DNA of 36,331 bases from Sorangium sp. (GTDB lineage: Bacteria; Myxococcota_A; Polyangia; Polyangiales; Polyangiaceae): NCBI GenBank assembly GCA_019695485.1, contig JAEUAF010000022.1:1-36331 (forward strand), given 5' to 3'. The translations under genes and the position numbers were made by a program. Below the pieces are notes generated by a model. That model ran no database searches. It worked only from the letters and a program-made list of their open reading frames with translations, and was not told where the DNA came from. This document shows positions 1 to 8,000 of the stretch, piece by piece; position 1 is the stretch's first letter; every line of letters starts with the position of its first letter.

Positions 1-42
1 GGGCCCTTGCCGAAGCCCGTGCGGCGCGCGGAGGTTGCGTGA
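1..42 (+). CDS. 3' end of an unidentified upstream gene (partial)
   Basis: Frame 1 is open from the first base to a TGA at 40-42, giving a 13-residue tail (GPLPKPVRRAEVA). The stop overlaps the GTG at 39-41 of the next gene as GTGA, the same stop/start overlap used throughout this operon, which is the main reason to believe a real gene ends here. Nothing can be said about its product. It is cut by the window edge. Confidence 0.4.
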   Translation, partial: GPLPKPVRRAEVA

Positions 43-389
43 GGCGCATGAGCTTTGCGATGACCGAGCGGCAGTTGCTCGACGGGACCAAGACCGTCAC
101 GCGCCGGCTCGGTTGGCGGCACTTGAAAGCCGGCGACGGGCTCGTTGCGGTCGACAAGTGCATGGGGCTCCGCAAGGGCCAAAAGCAACGGGTCCTCGCC
201 ACGCTGCGCGTCGTGAGCGTCACCGAGGAACACCTGCAATTCTTGTCCACCGACGAGTGCCGGCGCGAGGGCTTCCCCGATCTCAGCCCGGGGCAGTTCG
301 TGGACATGTTCTGCCGCGCTCATGGCGGGCACCCGCGATGTCATCCGAACACGGTCGTGCGCCGCATCGAGTTCGAGGTGCTCCCATGA
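39..389 (+). CDS. ASCH-domain-like phage protein
   Basis: A 116-residue protein. The N-terminus (SFAMTERQLLDGTKTVTRR, then a W and LKAGD) matches a family of small ASCH-like proteins that I recognise from many phages and prophages. In that family the conserved TKTVTRRxGW motif is followed by a KCxGLxKGxK segment, a beta-rich core, and a C-terminal REGFPxxxPxxFVxMFC motif, all visible here. ASCH domains are PUA-related beta barrels thought to bind RNA or modified nucleotides, but the role in phages is not established. The GTG start at 39 overlaps the previous stop (GTGA); an ATG at 48 is a reasonable alternative. The stop overlaps the next start as ATGA, so the two are probably translationally coupled. 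Family assignment is by recall of motifs, not a search. Confidence 0.8.
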   Translation: MRRMSFAMTERQLLDGTKTVTRRLGWRHLKAGDGLVAVDKCMGLRKGQKQRVLATLRVVSVTEEHLQFLSTDECRREGFPDLSPGQFVDMFCRAHGGHPRCHPNTVVRRIEFEVLP

Positions 390-661
390 GCCAGCTCGGC
401 CTGTTCACAATCACGTGGCTCGTCCGCCCGCTCTCGATGACCCTCGCCGATCGCCACCTCGTCGAGGGGCGGCTACTCGACGCGGACACGCACGAGGAGG
501 CATGGGCCGAAGCTGAACGGCGCTGGGGGCCGTGTGAAACCGTCGTGCGCGCGGAGGACCCGCCGCTGTCACCGTTCGATACGCCCGCCGTCCCTCGGGT
601 GAAGAAAACGCGCCGCGAGCGCCAGAAACGCCCCGATTCGAACATCACCCCCAAGGGCTAA
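386..661 (+). CDS. small hypothetical protein
   Basis: A 91-residue protein not recognised. The ATG at 386 overlaps the preceding stop (ATGA), which fixes the start; the same frame is open further upstream but that stretch lies inside the ASCH-like gene. The N-terminal half has alternating hydrophobic residues (LFTITWLV) and an acidic helix rich in Glu/Ala/Trp. The C-terminal 25 residues are strongly basic (KKTRRERQKR), suggesting nucleic-acid or membrane-surface contact. It is the last gene before a roughly 50-base gap that carries a promoter-like palindrome. Confidence 0.65.
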   Translation: MSQLGLFTITWLVRPLSMTLADRHLVEGRLLDADTHEEAWAEAERRWGPCETVVRAEDPPLSPFDTPAVPRVKKTRRERQKRPDSNITPKG

Positions 662-697
662 TCCGCCCTGGTTACTTTCCCGGGCCGCGCCCGCTCA

Positions 698-714
698 TGG
701 TAGACTGTAGTCTA
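698..714 (+). promoter_or_regulatory. extended -10 promoter overlapped by a 14-bp palindromic operator
   Basis: TG-G-TAGACT at 698-706 fits an extended -10 (TGN followed by a hexamer matching TATAAT at 4 of 6). The sequence TAGACTGTAGTCTA (701-714) is a 6-bp inverted repeat around a central GT and ends on the A of the ATG at 714. No good -35 is seen at 17 bp. Transcription would start at about 713-714, giving a leaderless message. A palindrome over the -10 and start codon is the classical position for a repressor site. The cognate protein is unknown; the two small DNA-binding proteins at 35.4-36.1 kb are candidates. Confidence 0.5.
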
Positions 715-884
715 TGGCTCGACCCTCCGCCGTCATGCGCGCCGTGACCCAACTGTCTGAGAAAACCAACCCCGCGCTCGCGCTCCGGGCGTGGCGTATC
801 GAGATGGCGAGAGCGACCTTGCGGCTCCGGGCGAAAGGCGCAGCACGGTTGCAAGTGGACACCTCGAAAGGCACGACCAAATGA
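714..884 (+). CDS. small basic hypothetical protein (56 aa)
   Basis: A 56-residue ORF starting at ATG 714 and ending at TGA 882-884. Its stop overlaps the ATG of the next gene (ATGA at 881-884), and the start sits directly behind a -10/palindrome element, both supporting a real gene. The protein begins MARPSAVMRAV and is rich in Arg, Ala and Leu with a predicted long amphipathic helix (residues about 20-45); it has no cysteine pairs and no membrane segment. Its position as first gene of a leaderless transcript and its basic helical character would suit a small nucleic-acid-binding or regulatory protein, but that is inference only. Confidence 0.55.
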   Translation: MARPSAVMRAVTQLSEKTNPALALRAWRIEMARATLRLRAKGAARLQVDTSKGTTK

Positions 885-1252
885 AACCGCTCCGTCAAGC
901 GCTCACGCGCCCGCTGTCGCAACTCGAACGCGCCAAAGCCATCGATGGCTTGCGCGTGTCGCTCGCGGTCGATCACGCCGTCAGTAAAGGCCAGCGCGAC
1001 GGGCGCAAGTTCGTGAGCGACCTCGCGCGCGACCCGGATTACGGCACCTTGGAAGTGCTCTTGCGGCTGGAGACGGCCGTGCCCGCGTGGGACGAGGAGG
1101 CGCGCGCCCTCGACGCGGCCTCGAAAGCCAACGTCAAGCCCGAGTACGCCGAGACCTACTACGAGGCGTTTCGCATCGGCGCGCGCGACATGGCGGCGGG
1201 GTACGACTTGGCGCGCGAGGCCGGGGCCGAGCGGGATGGGGAGGAGCGATGA
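881..1252 (+). CDS. hypothetical protein
   Basis: A 123-residue protein that I do not recognise. The start at ATG 881 is fixed by the ATGA overlap with the preceding gene; longer in-frame extension exists but would swallow that gene. It is mostly helical and charged, with a Glu/Ala-rich C-terminal half (YAETYYEAFRIGARDMAAGYDL) and no membrane segment or metal-binding motif. The stop overlaps the next start (ATGA at 1249-1252). It belongs to a run of six small early-type genes with stop/start overlaps, suggesting one coupled transcript. Confidence 0.65.
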   Translation: MKPLRQALTRPLSQLERAKAIDGLRVSLAVDHAVSKGQRDGRKFVSDLARDPDYGTLEVLLRLETAVPAWDEEARALDAASKANVKPEYAETYYEAFRIGARDMAAGYDLAREAGAERDGEER

Positions 1253-1596
1253 CACGCGCACTCGACTGGTCGCTGGTTTCACGCGAGGCGTTGGAAAAGC
1301 TGGCCCAAGCGATGATGGCGCACTCCTTAGAGTCGGGCGCTTTCGAGTATCACACGGCCGCGGCAGACCAATACAACGCGGCCGTGGCTGCGCTGCGCGA
1401 GGCGGCGCACGAGGCTACACCCAGGCGCACCCGCGCTGAGGTGGATGCCGAACTCGGCGAGCTACTGCGCGCCTACTATCGCCATGTGACGCGCCCCGGA
1501 TGGAAGGCGCAGGCGGACTGGGACTCCCTCGGTGCCGGGGTAAAGCAAGACCTGAATCGTCTCTGCTCTGAACCGATCAAGGATGGCGACCCATGA
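1249..1596 (+). CDS. hypothetical protein
   Basis: A 115-residue, predicted helical protein with no recognised domain. The ATG at 1249 overlaps the previous stop, and its own TGA (1594-1596) overlaps the next ATG at 1593. The sequence is rich in Ala, Arg and Tyr/Trp with two likely helical hairpins (EALEKLAQAMMAHSLESGAF and the following AAVAALREAAHEA). Nothing suggests an enzyme. The context (small coupled genes upstream of an exonuclease) points to an early accessory role, but the function is unknown. Confidence 0.6.
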   Translation: MTRALDWSLVSREALEKLAQAMMAHSLESGAFEYHTAAADQYNAAVAALREAAHEATPRRTRAEVDAELGELLRAYYRHVTRPGWKAQADWDSLGAGVKQDLNRLCSEPIKDGDP

Positions 1597-1820
1597 AGCG
1601 GGAGCCGAAGCCGCTCGAACGTGACTACAAGGTCTCGCTCATCCGCCAGCCCGGGCTCGGCGGCATCGATGGGTTCATCTATGACGTATCCCTCGGTGGG
1701 CTCGCCATCGTCTCGGGCTGGACGGCGTCGACCCGGCACACGGCGCGGAAAGAGGCCATCGCGCACGCCGACGAGCGGCTCGCTACGCTCACCCGCGCCA
1801 AGGCACCGGTGCCCGCATGA
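1593..1820 (+). CDS. small hypothetical protein
   Basis: A 75-residue protein starting at ATG 1593 within the previous stop and ending at TGA 1818-1820, overlapping the next ATG at 1817. It opens with a basic segment, then has a Gly-rich beta-like part (YKVSLIRQPGLGGIDGFIYDVSLGG) and a helical C-terminus containing HADERL. I recognise no family. The overlaps on both sides are the best evidence that it is translated. Confidence 0.6.
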   Translation: MKREPKPLERDYKVSLIRQPGLGGIDGFIYDVSLGGLAIVSGWTASTRHTARKEAIAHADERLATLTRAKAPVPA

Positions 1821-2068
1821 GCTCGCGGCAATTCCTCGCCCACGACATCCGGCGCCGGCTCGAACGCGCGCTCGACCTGTTCGAACTAGAGCTTCGCCTC
1901 GGCACGGCACGGCGTCATATCGACGTCAATGCCGACCTCTGCACGGCGCTCGTCGAGCGGCTCGAATCGCTCCTCGCCCCGACGGTCGAGACCCATGCGT
2001 TTCGTGACCGGATCGATACGTTGCTGGCGAGGTTGCGCGAGCGACCGAGCCTGCGTTTGGTAAAGTGA
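1817..2068 (+). CDS. small helical hypothetical protein
   Basis: An 83-residue, strongly Arg/Leu-rich protein, probably two or three helices with heptad-like leucines (RRRLERALDLFELELRLG), consistent with a small dimeric coiled coil. The start at ATG 1817 overlaps the preceding stop. It ends the first overlapping gene cluster: it is followed by a 34-base gap that carries a promoter-like hexamer and a strong ribosome-binding site for the next gene. Function unknown. Confidence 0.6.
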   Translation: MSSRQFLAHDIRRRLERALDLFELELRLGTARRHIDVNADLCTALVERLESLLAPTVETHAFRDRIDTLLARLRERPSLRLVK

Positions 2069-2095
2069 GAGCCGGCAATTCAGCCTCGGGAGGAG
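2058..2095 (+). promoter_or_regulatory. possible internal extended -10 promoter and strong Shine-Dalgarno
   Basis: TGG-TAAAGT at 2058-2066 has the extended -10 form, and TAAAGT is the same -10 hexamer used by the clearer promoter at 16659-16664. No -35 at standard spacing is seen, so this is tentative. The GGGAGGAG at 2088-2095 is a near-perfect Shine-Dalgarno 7 bases before ATG 2103 and is the strongest ribosome-binding site of the + strand genes, suggesting higher expression of the recombination pair that follows. Confidence 0.35.
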
Positions 2096-2102
2096 ACAGC
2101 AC

Positions 2103-2645
2103 ATGGCCAAGTTCGAGCCCACGGAAGAGCGCCCGGACGCGGACGATTACCGCGCCTATTTCGACAGTAACTGCCTGCGCGTGTGGCACTTGCACGGCAA
2201 GCCGCTCACGGTGCGCATCGTGGACGTCACCGCGATCACGGGCGAGATGTTCACGAACGGCAAGGGGCAGATCGTGCGCCAGCCGAAGCTGACCTTAAAG
2301 GGCCGCGACGGTGTGCTTCCGTTGCCGCTCCTCCTGAACAAGACGAACGCGAAGACGATCGCGCGCCTCTACGGCAAGGCACCGCGCGGCTGGATCGGGC
2401 ACCTCATCACGCTCTATTGCACGACGACGGAGCGCAATGGCGAGACGGTCGATTGCATCCGGATCCGCCCCGAGGAGCCAAAGGCGGAACGGCGCGCAAA
2501 CCAAGCCGCGATCGCGCCGGCCGTGACGGAACGGGGCAGTGAACCGAGCGACGCGGACGACTCGCCCGGCATGAGCGCGCTCCTCCCGGGCGACGAGAGC
2601 GAGCCGCCGTTTGGCGCGCTAGAATCAGACGCGGTCATTCAATGA
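2103..2645 (+). CDS. phage protein of a recombination-associated family (possible ssDNA-binding)
   Basis: A 180-residue protein. The core (LTLKGRDGVLPLPLLLNKTNAKTIARLYG, then W-IGHLITLY and a GETVDCIRIRP ending) matches a very common phage protein that I recognise by its LNKTNAKTIAxLYG and GxxVxCIRIRP signatures. It is usually encoded beside an exonuclease or recombinase, as here. The beta-rich core would suit an OB-like fold and single-stranded DNA binding, but I know of no demonstrated activity. The C-terminal 45 residues are acidic and low in complexity (SDADDSPG, DESEPP), as in many SSB tails; this is an inference. A strong ribosome-binding site precedes the start, and the stop overlaps the next gene. 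Confidence 0.75.
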   Translation: MAKFEPTEERPDADDYRAYFDSNCLRVWHLHGKPLTVRIVDVTAITGEMFTNGKGQIVRQPKLTLKGRDGVLPLPLLLNKTNAKTIARLYGKAPRGWIGHLITLYCTTTERNGETVDCIRIRPEEPKAERRANQAAIAPAVTERGSEPSDADDSPGMSALLPGDESEPPFGALESDAVIQ

Positions 2646-2818
2646 CGGACCAGGATCGATATCTCGCGATGCTGACCCTCGCCCGCATCGAGTGGACCAA
2701 GGGCACGGACCAGGACGGCAACACAGTGGTCACTGTCTACGGCGGTTACCAAGGTTTCTTTTGCGAGCATAGGTTCGCCCCCACGGGCGAGTTGAAAGAG
2801 GTCGGCGCGTATGAATAA
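2642..2818 (+). CDS. small hypothetical protein (58 aa)
   Basis: A 58-residue ORF from ATG 2642 (inside the previous gene's final codons, ATGA) to TAA 2816-2818, overlapping the ATG of the exonuclease gene at 2811 by 8 bases. The sequence begins MTDQDRYLAML and is compact with many aromatic and beta-type residues (VVTVYGGYQGFFCEH). Its position between the putative ssDNA-binding protein and the PDDEXK exonuclease suggests an accessory of the same recombination unit, but no family is recognised. Confidence 0.6.
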   Translation: MTDQDRYLAMLTLARIEWTKGTDQDGNTVVTVYGGYQGFFCEHRFAPTGELKEVGAYE

Positions 2819-3584
2819 TCTCGACCCGCTCCGTTTCAGCCGGCTCCGTCTCTTCGGCAAGAGCGCGGCCCACTACCAAGCGAACGCGGGCGGTGAAACG
2901 GCCGCGATGCGGAAGGGCACGGCCCTGCACGCGTACCTACTCGGCCAGAAAGACCGCATCGTGGTCTACGAGGGCGGCAAGCGCGACGAGCGGTCGAAAG
3001 CGTGGCAAGAGTTCAAGGCCGAGCACGCGGACAAGGACATCCTCATCCCGAGCGAGGCCTCGGTCGCGCAGGCGATGCGGGACAGCATCGAGCGGCACCC
3101 GCGCGCGCTCGAGCTCCTAGAAGGCCAGCAAGAGCAGACCATCGAGTGGGACCTCGGCGGGCGCCGGTGCAAGGGCACCCCGGACGTGGCGCGGCAATTT
3201 ACGGACCGGATTCGGCTGGTCGAGTTGAAATCGAGCCGGACAGCGCAGCCCGACCTCTTGAAATGGCACGCGCGCAAACTCGCCTACCACAGTCAAGTCG
3301 ACTGGTACGCGAACGGCCTCGGGTTGACGATGAGCTACCCGCGCCTACCGGTGGAGGAGGTCTTTATCATCGCCGTCGAGTCTGCGCCGCCCTACCCGGT
3401 GACGGTCTTGCGCGTGTGCGAGTCGATGCGGGAGGCGGGGCGGAAGCAGTGGCGTGCGTGGTTCGAGCAACTGCGCGTGTGTGAAGCGACCGGGCAATAC
3501 CCCGAGTACGTCCAGTGTGACGTGGACTGGGAAGACGAGGACCGCGACGTCGAGCTCGACTGGGAGGACGACGAGGCGGCGTGA
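2811..3584 (+). CDS. PDDEXK-family exonuclease (RecE/DUF3799-like)
   Basis: A 257-residue protein with the hallmarks of the phage PDDEXK exonuclease family: RKGTALH near residues 34-40, then GTPD at 122-125, an E-x-K pair in LVELKSS (E138, K140), and a following Q in YHSQVDWY (Q162). D125, E138 and K140 would form the metal-dependent nuclease site. Such enzymes chew one strand of linear dsDNA for single-strand annealing recombination. The C-terminus is very acidic (WEDEDRDVELDWEDDEAA). The usual partner annealase (RecT, Erf or Bet) is not in the window. It is the last gene of the + strand operon; its stop lies 4 bases from the stop of the opposing tail gene. Confidence 0.85.
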   Translation: MNNLDPLRFSRLRLFGKSAAHYQANAGGETAAMRKGTALHAYLLGQKDRIVVYEGGKRDERSKAWQEFKAEHADKDILIPSEASVAQAMRDSIERHPRALELLEGQQEQTIEWDLGGRRCKGTPDVARQFTDRIRLVELKSSRTAQPDLLKWHARKLAYHSQVDWYANGLGLTMSYPRLPVEEVFIIAVESAPPYPVTVLRVCESMREAGRKQWRAWFEQLRVCEATGQYPEYVQCDVDWEDEDRDVELDWEDDEAA

Positions 3585-3588
3585 GCGG

Positions 3589-4437
3589 CTAGGTGGGTTT
3601 CTGGAAGTTCATCAAGTTGCCGCGCGCCGTCGACGTCAAGAGCCCGCTCGTGACGCCCGCCATGGGCGCGTTGAAGGCCATGATGTAGGGACCGAGGAGG
3701 CCGTTGAGGGGATTCGCTGGCGATGCGCTGTCATTTGTGTTGCCAATTAGAATATTGCCGGTCGCGGCGAAGAGGGCGCCGAGCGTCGCGGTGCCCGTGA
3801 TGCTGGCAATCACCGCTCCGTCGACGGAGAGCAGGAGCTTGGCGGCATCGGTCGCGCCGTCTTTGTTGTATTCCGCCGTGAGGAAATGCCACGCCGTATC
3901 GAGGAGATTGCCGGAGGTATTGCTCTTGGTTGTCGTGCCATCCGGAGAGGCGGCGGCGGTCGCTGTCGCGCCTACCGACGAAATGGCCAGCTTGACGCCG
4001 TTTGCGCCACCCGTTCCAGTGCTGATGCGGACCAAGCGTTGGGTTCCGCTCGCCGCGTCCAGCTTCACCCAAAACGCCCACCCGGCATAGTTCGTGCCGC
4101 ATGACTGGCTCGTGATCGGCCAGCTGAGGACGTCATTGGTCGCGAACTGCAAACACGGTAGGTTGTTGTTCGACATCACCAGTGTCGGGCGGCGCGCGGC
4201 TACCGTCTGAACGGCGGGGTTCGTGTTCAAGAGGTCGGGCACGACCGACGCATCTCCCGAGACGAGCGTGGCACTCGCGACGTCGAGCCAGGCACTCAGG
4301 CTGCCCGCGAGGTCGACGGTCGGCAGAAAGCCGAGGCTCCCGCCGCTCGGTGCGGCGGCCATCTCCCACGCCGCGCGCTGATTGCCGCCCAATGGCACGA
4401 GCGCCCGATGGGACACCGCCCGCTGTAACCCGCTCAT
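3589..4437 (-). CDS. LamG/concanavalin-like virion protein, probable fibre or receptor-binding
   Basis: A 282-residue protein. The middle (about residues 75-260) has the pattern of a LamG/concanavalin A-like jelly roll: PCLQFATNDVLSW, a GWAFWVKLD strand, LVRISTG, WHFLTAEYN and LLLSVDGAVIASITGT, ending in a LIGNTNDSASPANPLNGLLGPYI segment, all typical of LamG sandwiches that bind glycans. The Trp/Phe and Asn/Asp placement fits, although no binding site can be proved. The start ATG overlaps the upstream gene's stop by one base (TAATG). Being the last gene of the late operon, next to another surface-type protein, it is a good candidate for a fibre tip or receptor-binding protein. Confidence 0.65.
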   Translation of the reverse strand: MSGLQRAVSHRALVPLGGNQRAAWEMAAAPSGGSLGFLPTVDLAGSLSAWLDVASATLVSGDASVVPDLLNTNPAVQTVAARRPTLVMSNNNLPCLQFATNDVLSWPITSQSCGTNYAGWAFWVKLDAASGTQRLVRISTGTGGANGVKLAISSVGATATAAASPDGTTTKSNTSGNLLDTAWHFLTAEYNKDGATDAAKLLLSVDGAVIASITGTATLGALFAATGNILIGNTNDSASPANPLNGLLGPYIMAFNAPMAGVTSGLLTSTARGNLMNFQKPT

Positions 4438-5045
4438 TAGAGCCGATACCCGTCCACGGCCACGAACAGGTTGCCGACCCCGCTCGCACCCATCAGGATG
4501 TGATTGTTGACGACAATGCCGGTGTTCTTGGTGAGGACCATCGGGAGGATGCCTTGCCCGGGCAGATAGTCGTCATAGACGCCCGGGAGGACCGAACCGG
4601 CGCCGACCGCGAACTGTTCAGGCTCGTCGGTGTCCTCGCCCGTATAGGTCGAGCCGGTGATGGCGCCCGTCGCCGAGATGTAAGCGGACAACTCCGTGAG
4701 CGGGATGCGGTCGCCGACCGCGGGCGCACTCCCATCCGCCTTGCTCGCGACGCCGCCTTGAAAGAGATAGTGCGCCTGCACCGCCGTCCCGCCCGTCGTA
4801 TGAATGGCCGTGAAGCCATAGACCTTGTTCACGCGAAACGCGAGCGCCTGCGCGGATGCAAAGGCCGTCGTCGTCACCCAGCGCAGCCGGATGCCGGTGA
4901 TCAAGGCAGGGCGGTCAATGAGGTTCACGAAGCCGAACACGTCGCCGCCGGCCGCGACCGCGGTCACGAGGCCCGAGACCGCGCCGCACACGAACCCTTC
5001 GGCGTCGCGCAGGTTGATCGAATCGTTTAAAAAATTGCGCCTCAT
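4437..5045 (-). CDS. virion structural protein, beta-rich, probably surface or tail associated
   Basis: A 202-residue, beta-rich protein with very few charged residues in the core and a C-terminus (GIVVNNHILMGASGVGNLFVAVDGYRL) of a kind I have seen in phage structural proteins of unknown role. It is not enzyme-like. The first 40 bases of the gene are A+T-rich compared with its neighbours (TTTAAAAAATTG and a run of six T), which keeps the ribosome-binding site open; AAGGA lies about 10 bases before the ATG at 5045. It sits between the ejection proteins and the LamG protein. Confidence 0.6.
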   Translation of the reverse strand: MRRNFLNDSINLRDAEGFVCGAVSGLVTAVAAGGDVFGFVNLIDRPALITGIRLRWVTTTAFASAQALAFRVNKVYGFTAIHTTGGTAVQAHYLFQGGVASKADGSAPAVGDRIPLTELSAYISATGAITGSTYTGEDTDEPEQFAVGAGSVLPGVYDDYLPGQGILPMVLTKNTGIVVNNHILMGASGVGNLFVAVDGYRL

Positions 5046-5048
5046 TTT

Positions 5049-8000
5049 TTAATGTCCTTGGTCGTCGTGTAAAGACCCGAGCGAGGACGACGCGATCCTC
5101 GACGGCGCTTGGGATTGCATAGGGCTGGGCGGCGCGGGCGGTTTCTGTTGCTGCGCTTGGCTGGCCGTGGCTTGTTGAATGAGCGCCGCCATCTCGCCCG
5201 AGAGCGCGGGTTCGCCAGCGCCGTTCAGGCTCAAGGCGCTGTCGATCTGTTGCAAGGCCTGGAGCGGGATCGGGCCGCGCCGTTGCGAGAGCTGGTAGAT
5301 GCTCGAAAGCGCGTTCTGCCGAAACATCTCGTAGGCCTCGGGATGGTTCGCCTGCACGGCGTCCATCTGTTCGGGCATCAAGTCATTGGCCGCGAGGTCG
5401 TCCAAGGTATCGAGCGGGTGCAGGGTCCCGACCCACTTGGCCGCAAATGAATTGATGTCCTCGGTCGGCGGCGGGTACCCGTTCGGCACGAGCGCGGTCT
5501 TGCCGGACGGCGCCGGCAAGGCGTCGTGCAGGTATTCGACCTGCTGCATCGTTTGGGAGACCATCTTGGCGAACACCTCGGGGTGCAACCGGGGCAGATC
5601 GCCGAGGTTCGAGGCCATCGCGTTCGCGAGTTGCGTCGGGTCGTTCACGACCCGGGAGAGCAGCTGGCTTTTTTCGCGCCAGGCCTGCGCCGGGTCGTCC
5701 ACGTTCTTGCCCATGAAGCGCGCGACGGCACGCGGCACGCCGAGGTCTTGCGCGCGCGTCGATACCTCCCGAGCCGCCGCCGACTGGTAGCGCGGGGGCG
5801 CGTCCGGGTTCTTCGCGACCGTGAACAGATCGGACACGGCCGCTTGCGTGCGCTGCTCGACGCTCTTGCCGATGCGGGCGAGGGCCTCGGCCGTCCGGGT
5901 GCTCGCCGCCTGCTCGTCCGGGGTGAGGCCTTGAAGGCTGGCGGTGAGGGCTTGGCGCGCCGCGGCTTGCTTCGGTAAGAGCGTTTGACCGTCGGGGCCG
6001 ACCGCGGGCGGCGGGGGTGCGCCGTCGAGCGTGGCCGCCGAGGCCGTGCCGGGCGCTAGGAGGGCCGCGCCGCCCCCCAAGGCAGCGATGCCCGCGACCT
6101 TGCCCGCGACGTCATTGGCGGGGCTGCCCGGGGCGCCGGGAGCCGCGGCGGGGGGAGTGCCGGTCTGCCCGCCCCCGGGACCGCCCCCGGGCATGACGGG
6201 CGGCGCCGCGGGGCGGTGCGCCTCGTCCAGGAACTTGGACAAGCCCTCGGGCATCAAGGCGCGGTGAGTCGGGTCCTCGAGCAGCTCGCTCCCTTTCACG
6301 CGCGCCGCGTACCGGTCGAGGATCTGCCGCGTCGCCGTGCCGCGCTCGGCCATCTCGTTCCCGAAGCCGAAGGCCTCGCGCGCCCGGTCGATGCCGCGCG
6401 CGATTTTCCCCATCGCGCCCGACGAGCGCACGACTTGGCCGAGCGGGAAACCCACGGCCCGACCGCCATACTCGGCGAGATGCACGGCCGCGTTGGCGCC
6501 GAGCGCGGCGCCCGTCGACGCGCCCGCCGTTCCGTGCGCCGCCGTGCCCGCCTTGGCCTCGGCGACGTGCAGCACCTGTGCCGTGTTCATGTCGTCCCGG
6601 ATGGCCTGGAGCTCCTTGATGAGTTGCGGGAGGCCTTCGGTGTGGGACAGCCCCACCTCTTGACGGTTACGCGCGAGGGTTTCAGCGAGGTCGAGCGACT
6701 GCGCAAGATCGGCCTTGAACAGTTTCCCGCCGAGGTGCGGGTCCTCGAACAGCTTCCGGAACGCGTCCGGATCGGCGCGGCGCTCGATGGCACCCACCCC
6801 CGTCTCGCCGAAGGTGCGCCCGGTGACCTCGTAGAGCTTCTTTTGAATGCGCCCGAGGGGCTTGATGAGCTCGGTGATGGGCTCGTTGTGGGCGGCTTGG
6901 ATTTCCGCGTTGCGCCCGAAGAGCTCCGGATCGACGAGGCCCTCGCGCAGGCGGTTCGAGACCCCGAGGAGCTTTTGCATCAAGGCCGATCGTGTCTCTT
7001 GGTCGACGGCCGAGTTCGCGGCGTTGCCGAGACGGCCGACGAGGCCATCGATGCCGCGCTTCATGTTGTCGAGGGCGACGTTCCGCCCCGCGCTCCCGCG
7101 GAGGGTGGCATCCGGGGCGCCTTCGGCCCCGCTCGGGGTGAAGTCCACGTCTGAGAGTCGTGAGAGGCCTTTCTCGATTTCGGCGCTCCCGGCCTTGCCG
7201 AGGCCACCCGCGTGCTCGGTCTGCGCGAGGTCCGCGGCCGCGGCTTTCGCTTCCGCCCGGACGCCGTCGACCCATTTATTCTGCTTTTCGATGAGCTCCG
7301 GAGACCAGTCGGCTGCGCCGGGCTCGAAATCGGAGTGTTTCACCCCGAGGCCCGCGTCGTCATAGATGAACTTGTCGACCGCGTCGGCGGAGCGCGCTGC
7401 CTCGACGCTCAATTGCTCGCGGATCGCCGGGGCTGCCCCGGCAATCTTGCCCGCGTCCACGCCGTTGCCGTTCTTGATCTCGTCGATGGCTTTCGCCTCG
7501 GGGAGGGCGTCGAAATCCGCCGCCGCCGCGCCGCCGCTCATCGCGCGGCCTCCGCCTGCTCGCGTCCCGGTCGCTTCCGGGACTTCCCCCGGGTCGAGCT
7601 CGTTCAGGAAATTCCGCGCCCCCGGGGTGCCCTCGCCGCCCGGTCTCGCGGCGCCTCCGATCGCTTCCGCCCCCTCGCGCCCGAGGAGGCCGCCCACGAT
7701 GCGGCCGCCGCCCATCATGACCGCGCCGAGGGCCATGTTCGTGAGGCCCTTCATGCCGGCGGCTTTGACGGAGAAGTCCCGGTTGTCGGTGACCGCGTCG
7801 ACGGCCTCTTGGGAGAGGCCCATGCCGGCGCTCTCGGCGGCGAGCCCCGCGCCGGCACCGAGGAGCGGGCTCACCCCCGCGGCGGCTGCTGCTGCCTCGC
7901 CGATGCCGCCCGTCGCGGCACCGAGGATGCCGTAGGGCACGGCCTGGCCCGCGAGGGCCGCGGCAGGGTGCGCTTGGGACGCGTACTTGGTCGCGTCAAA

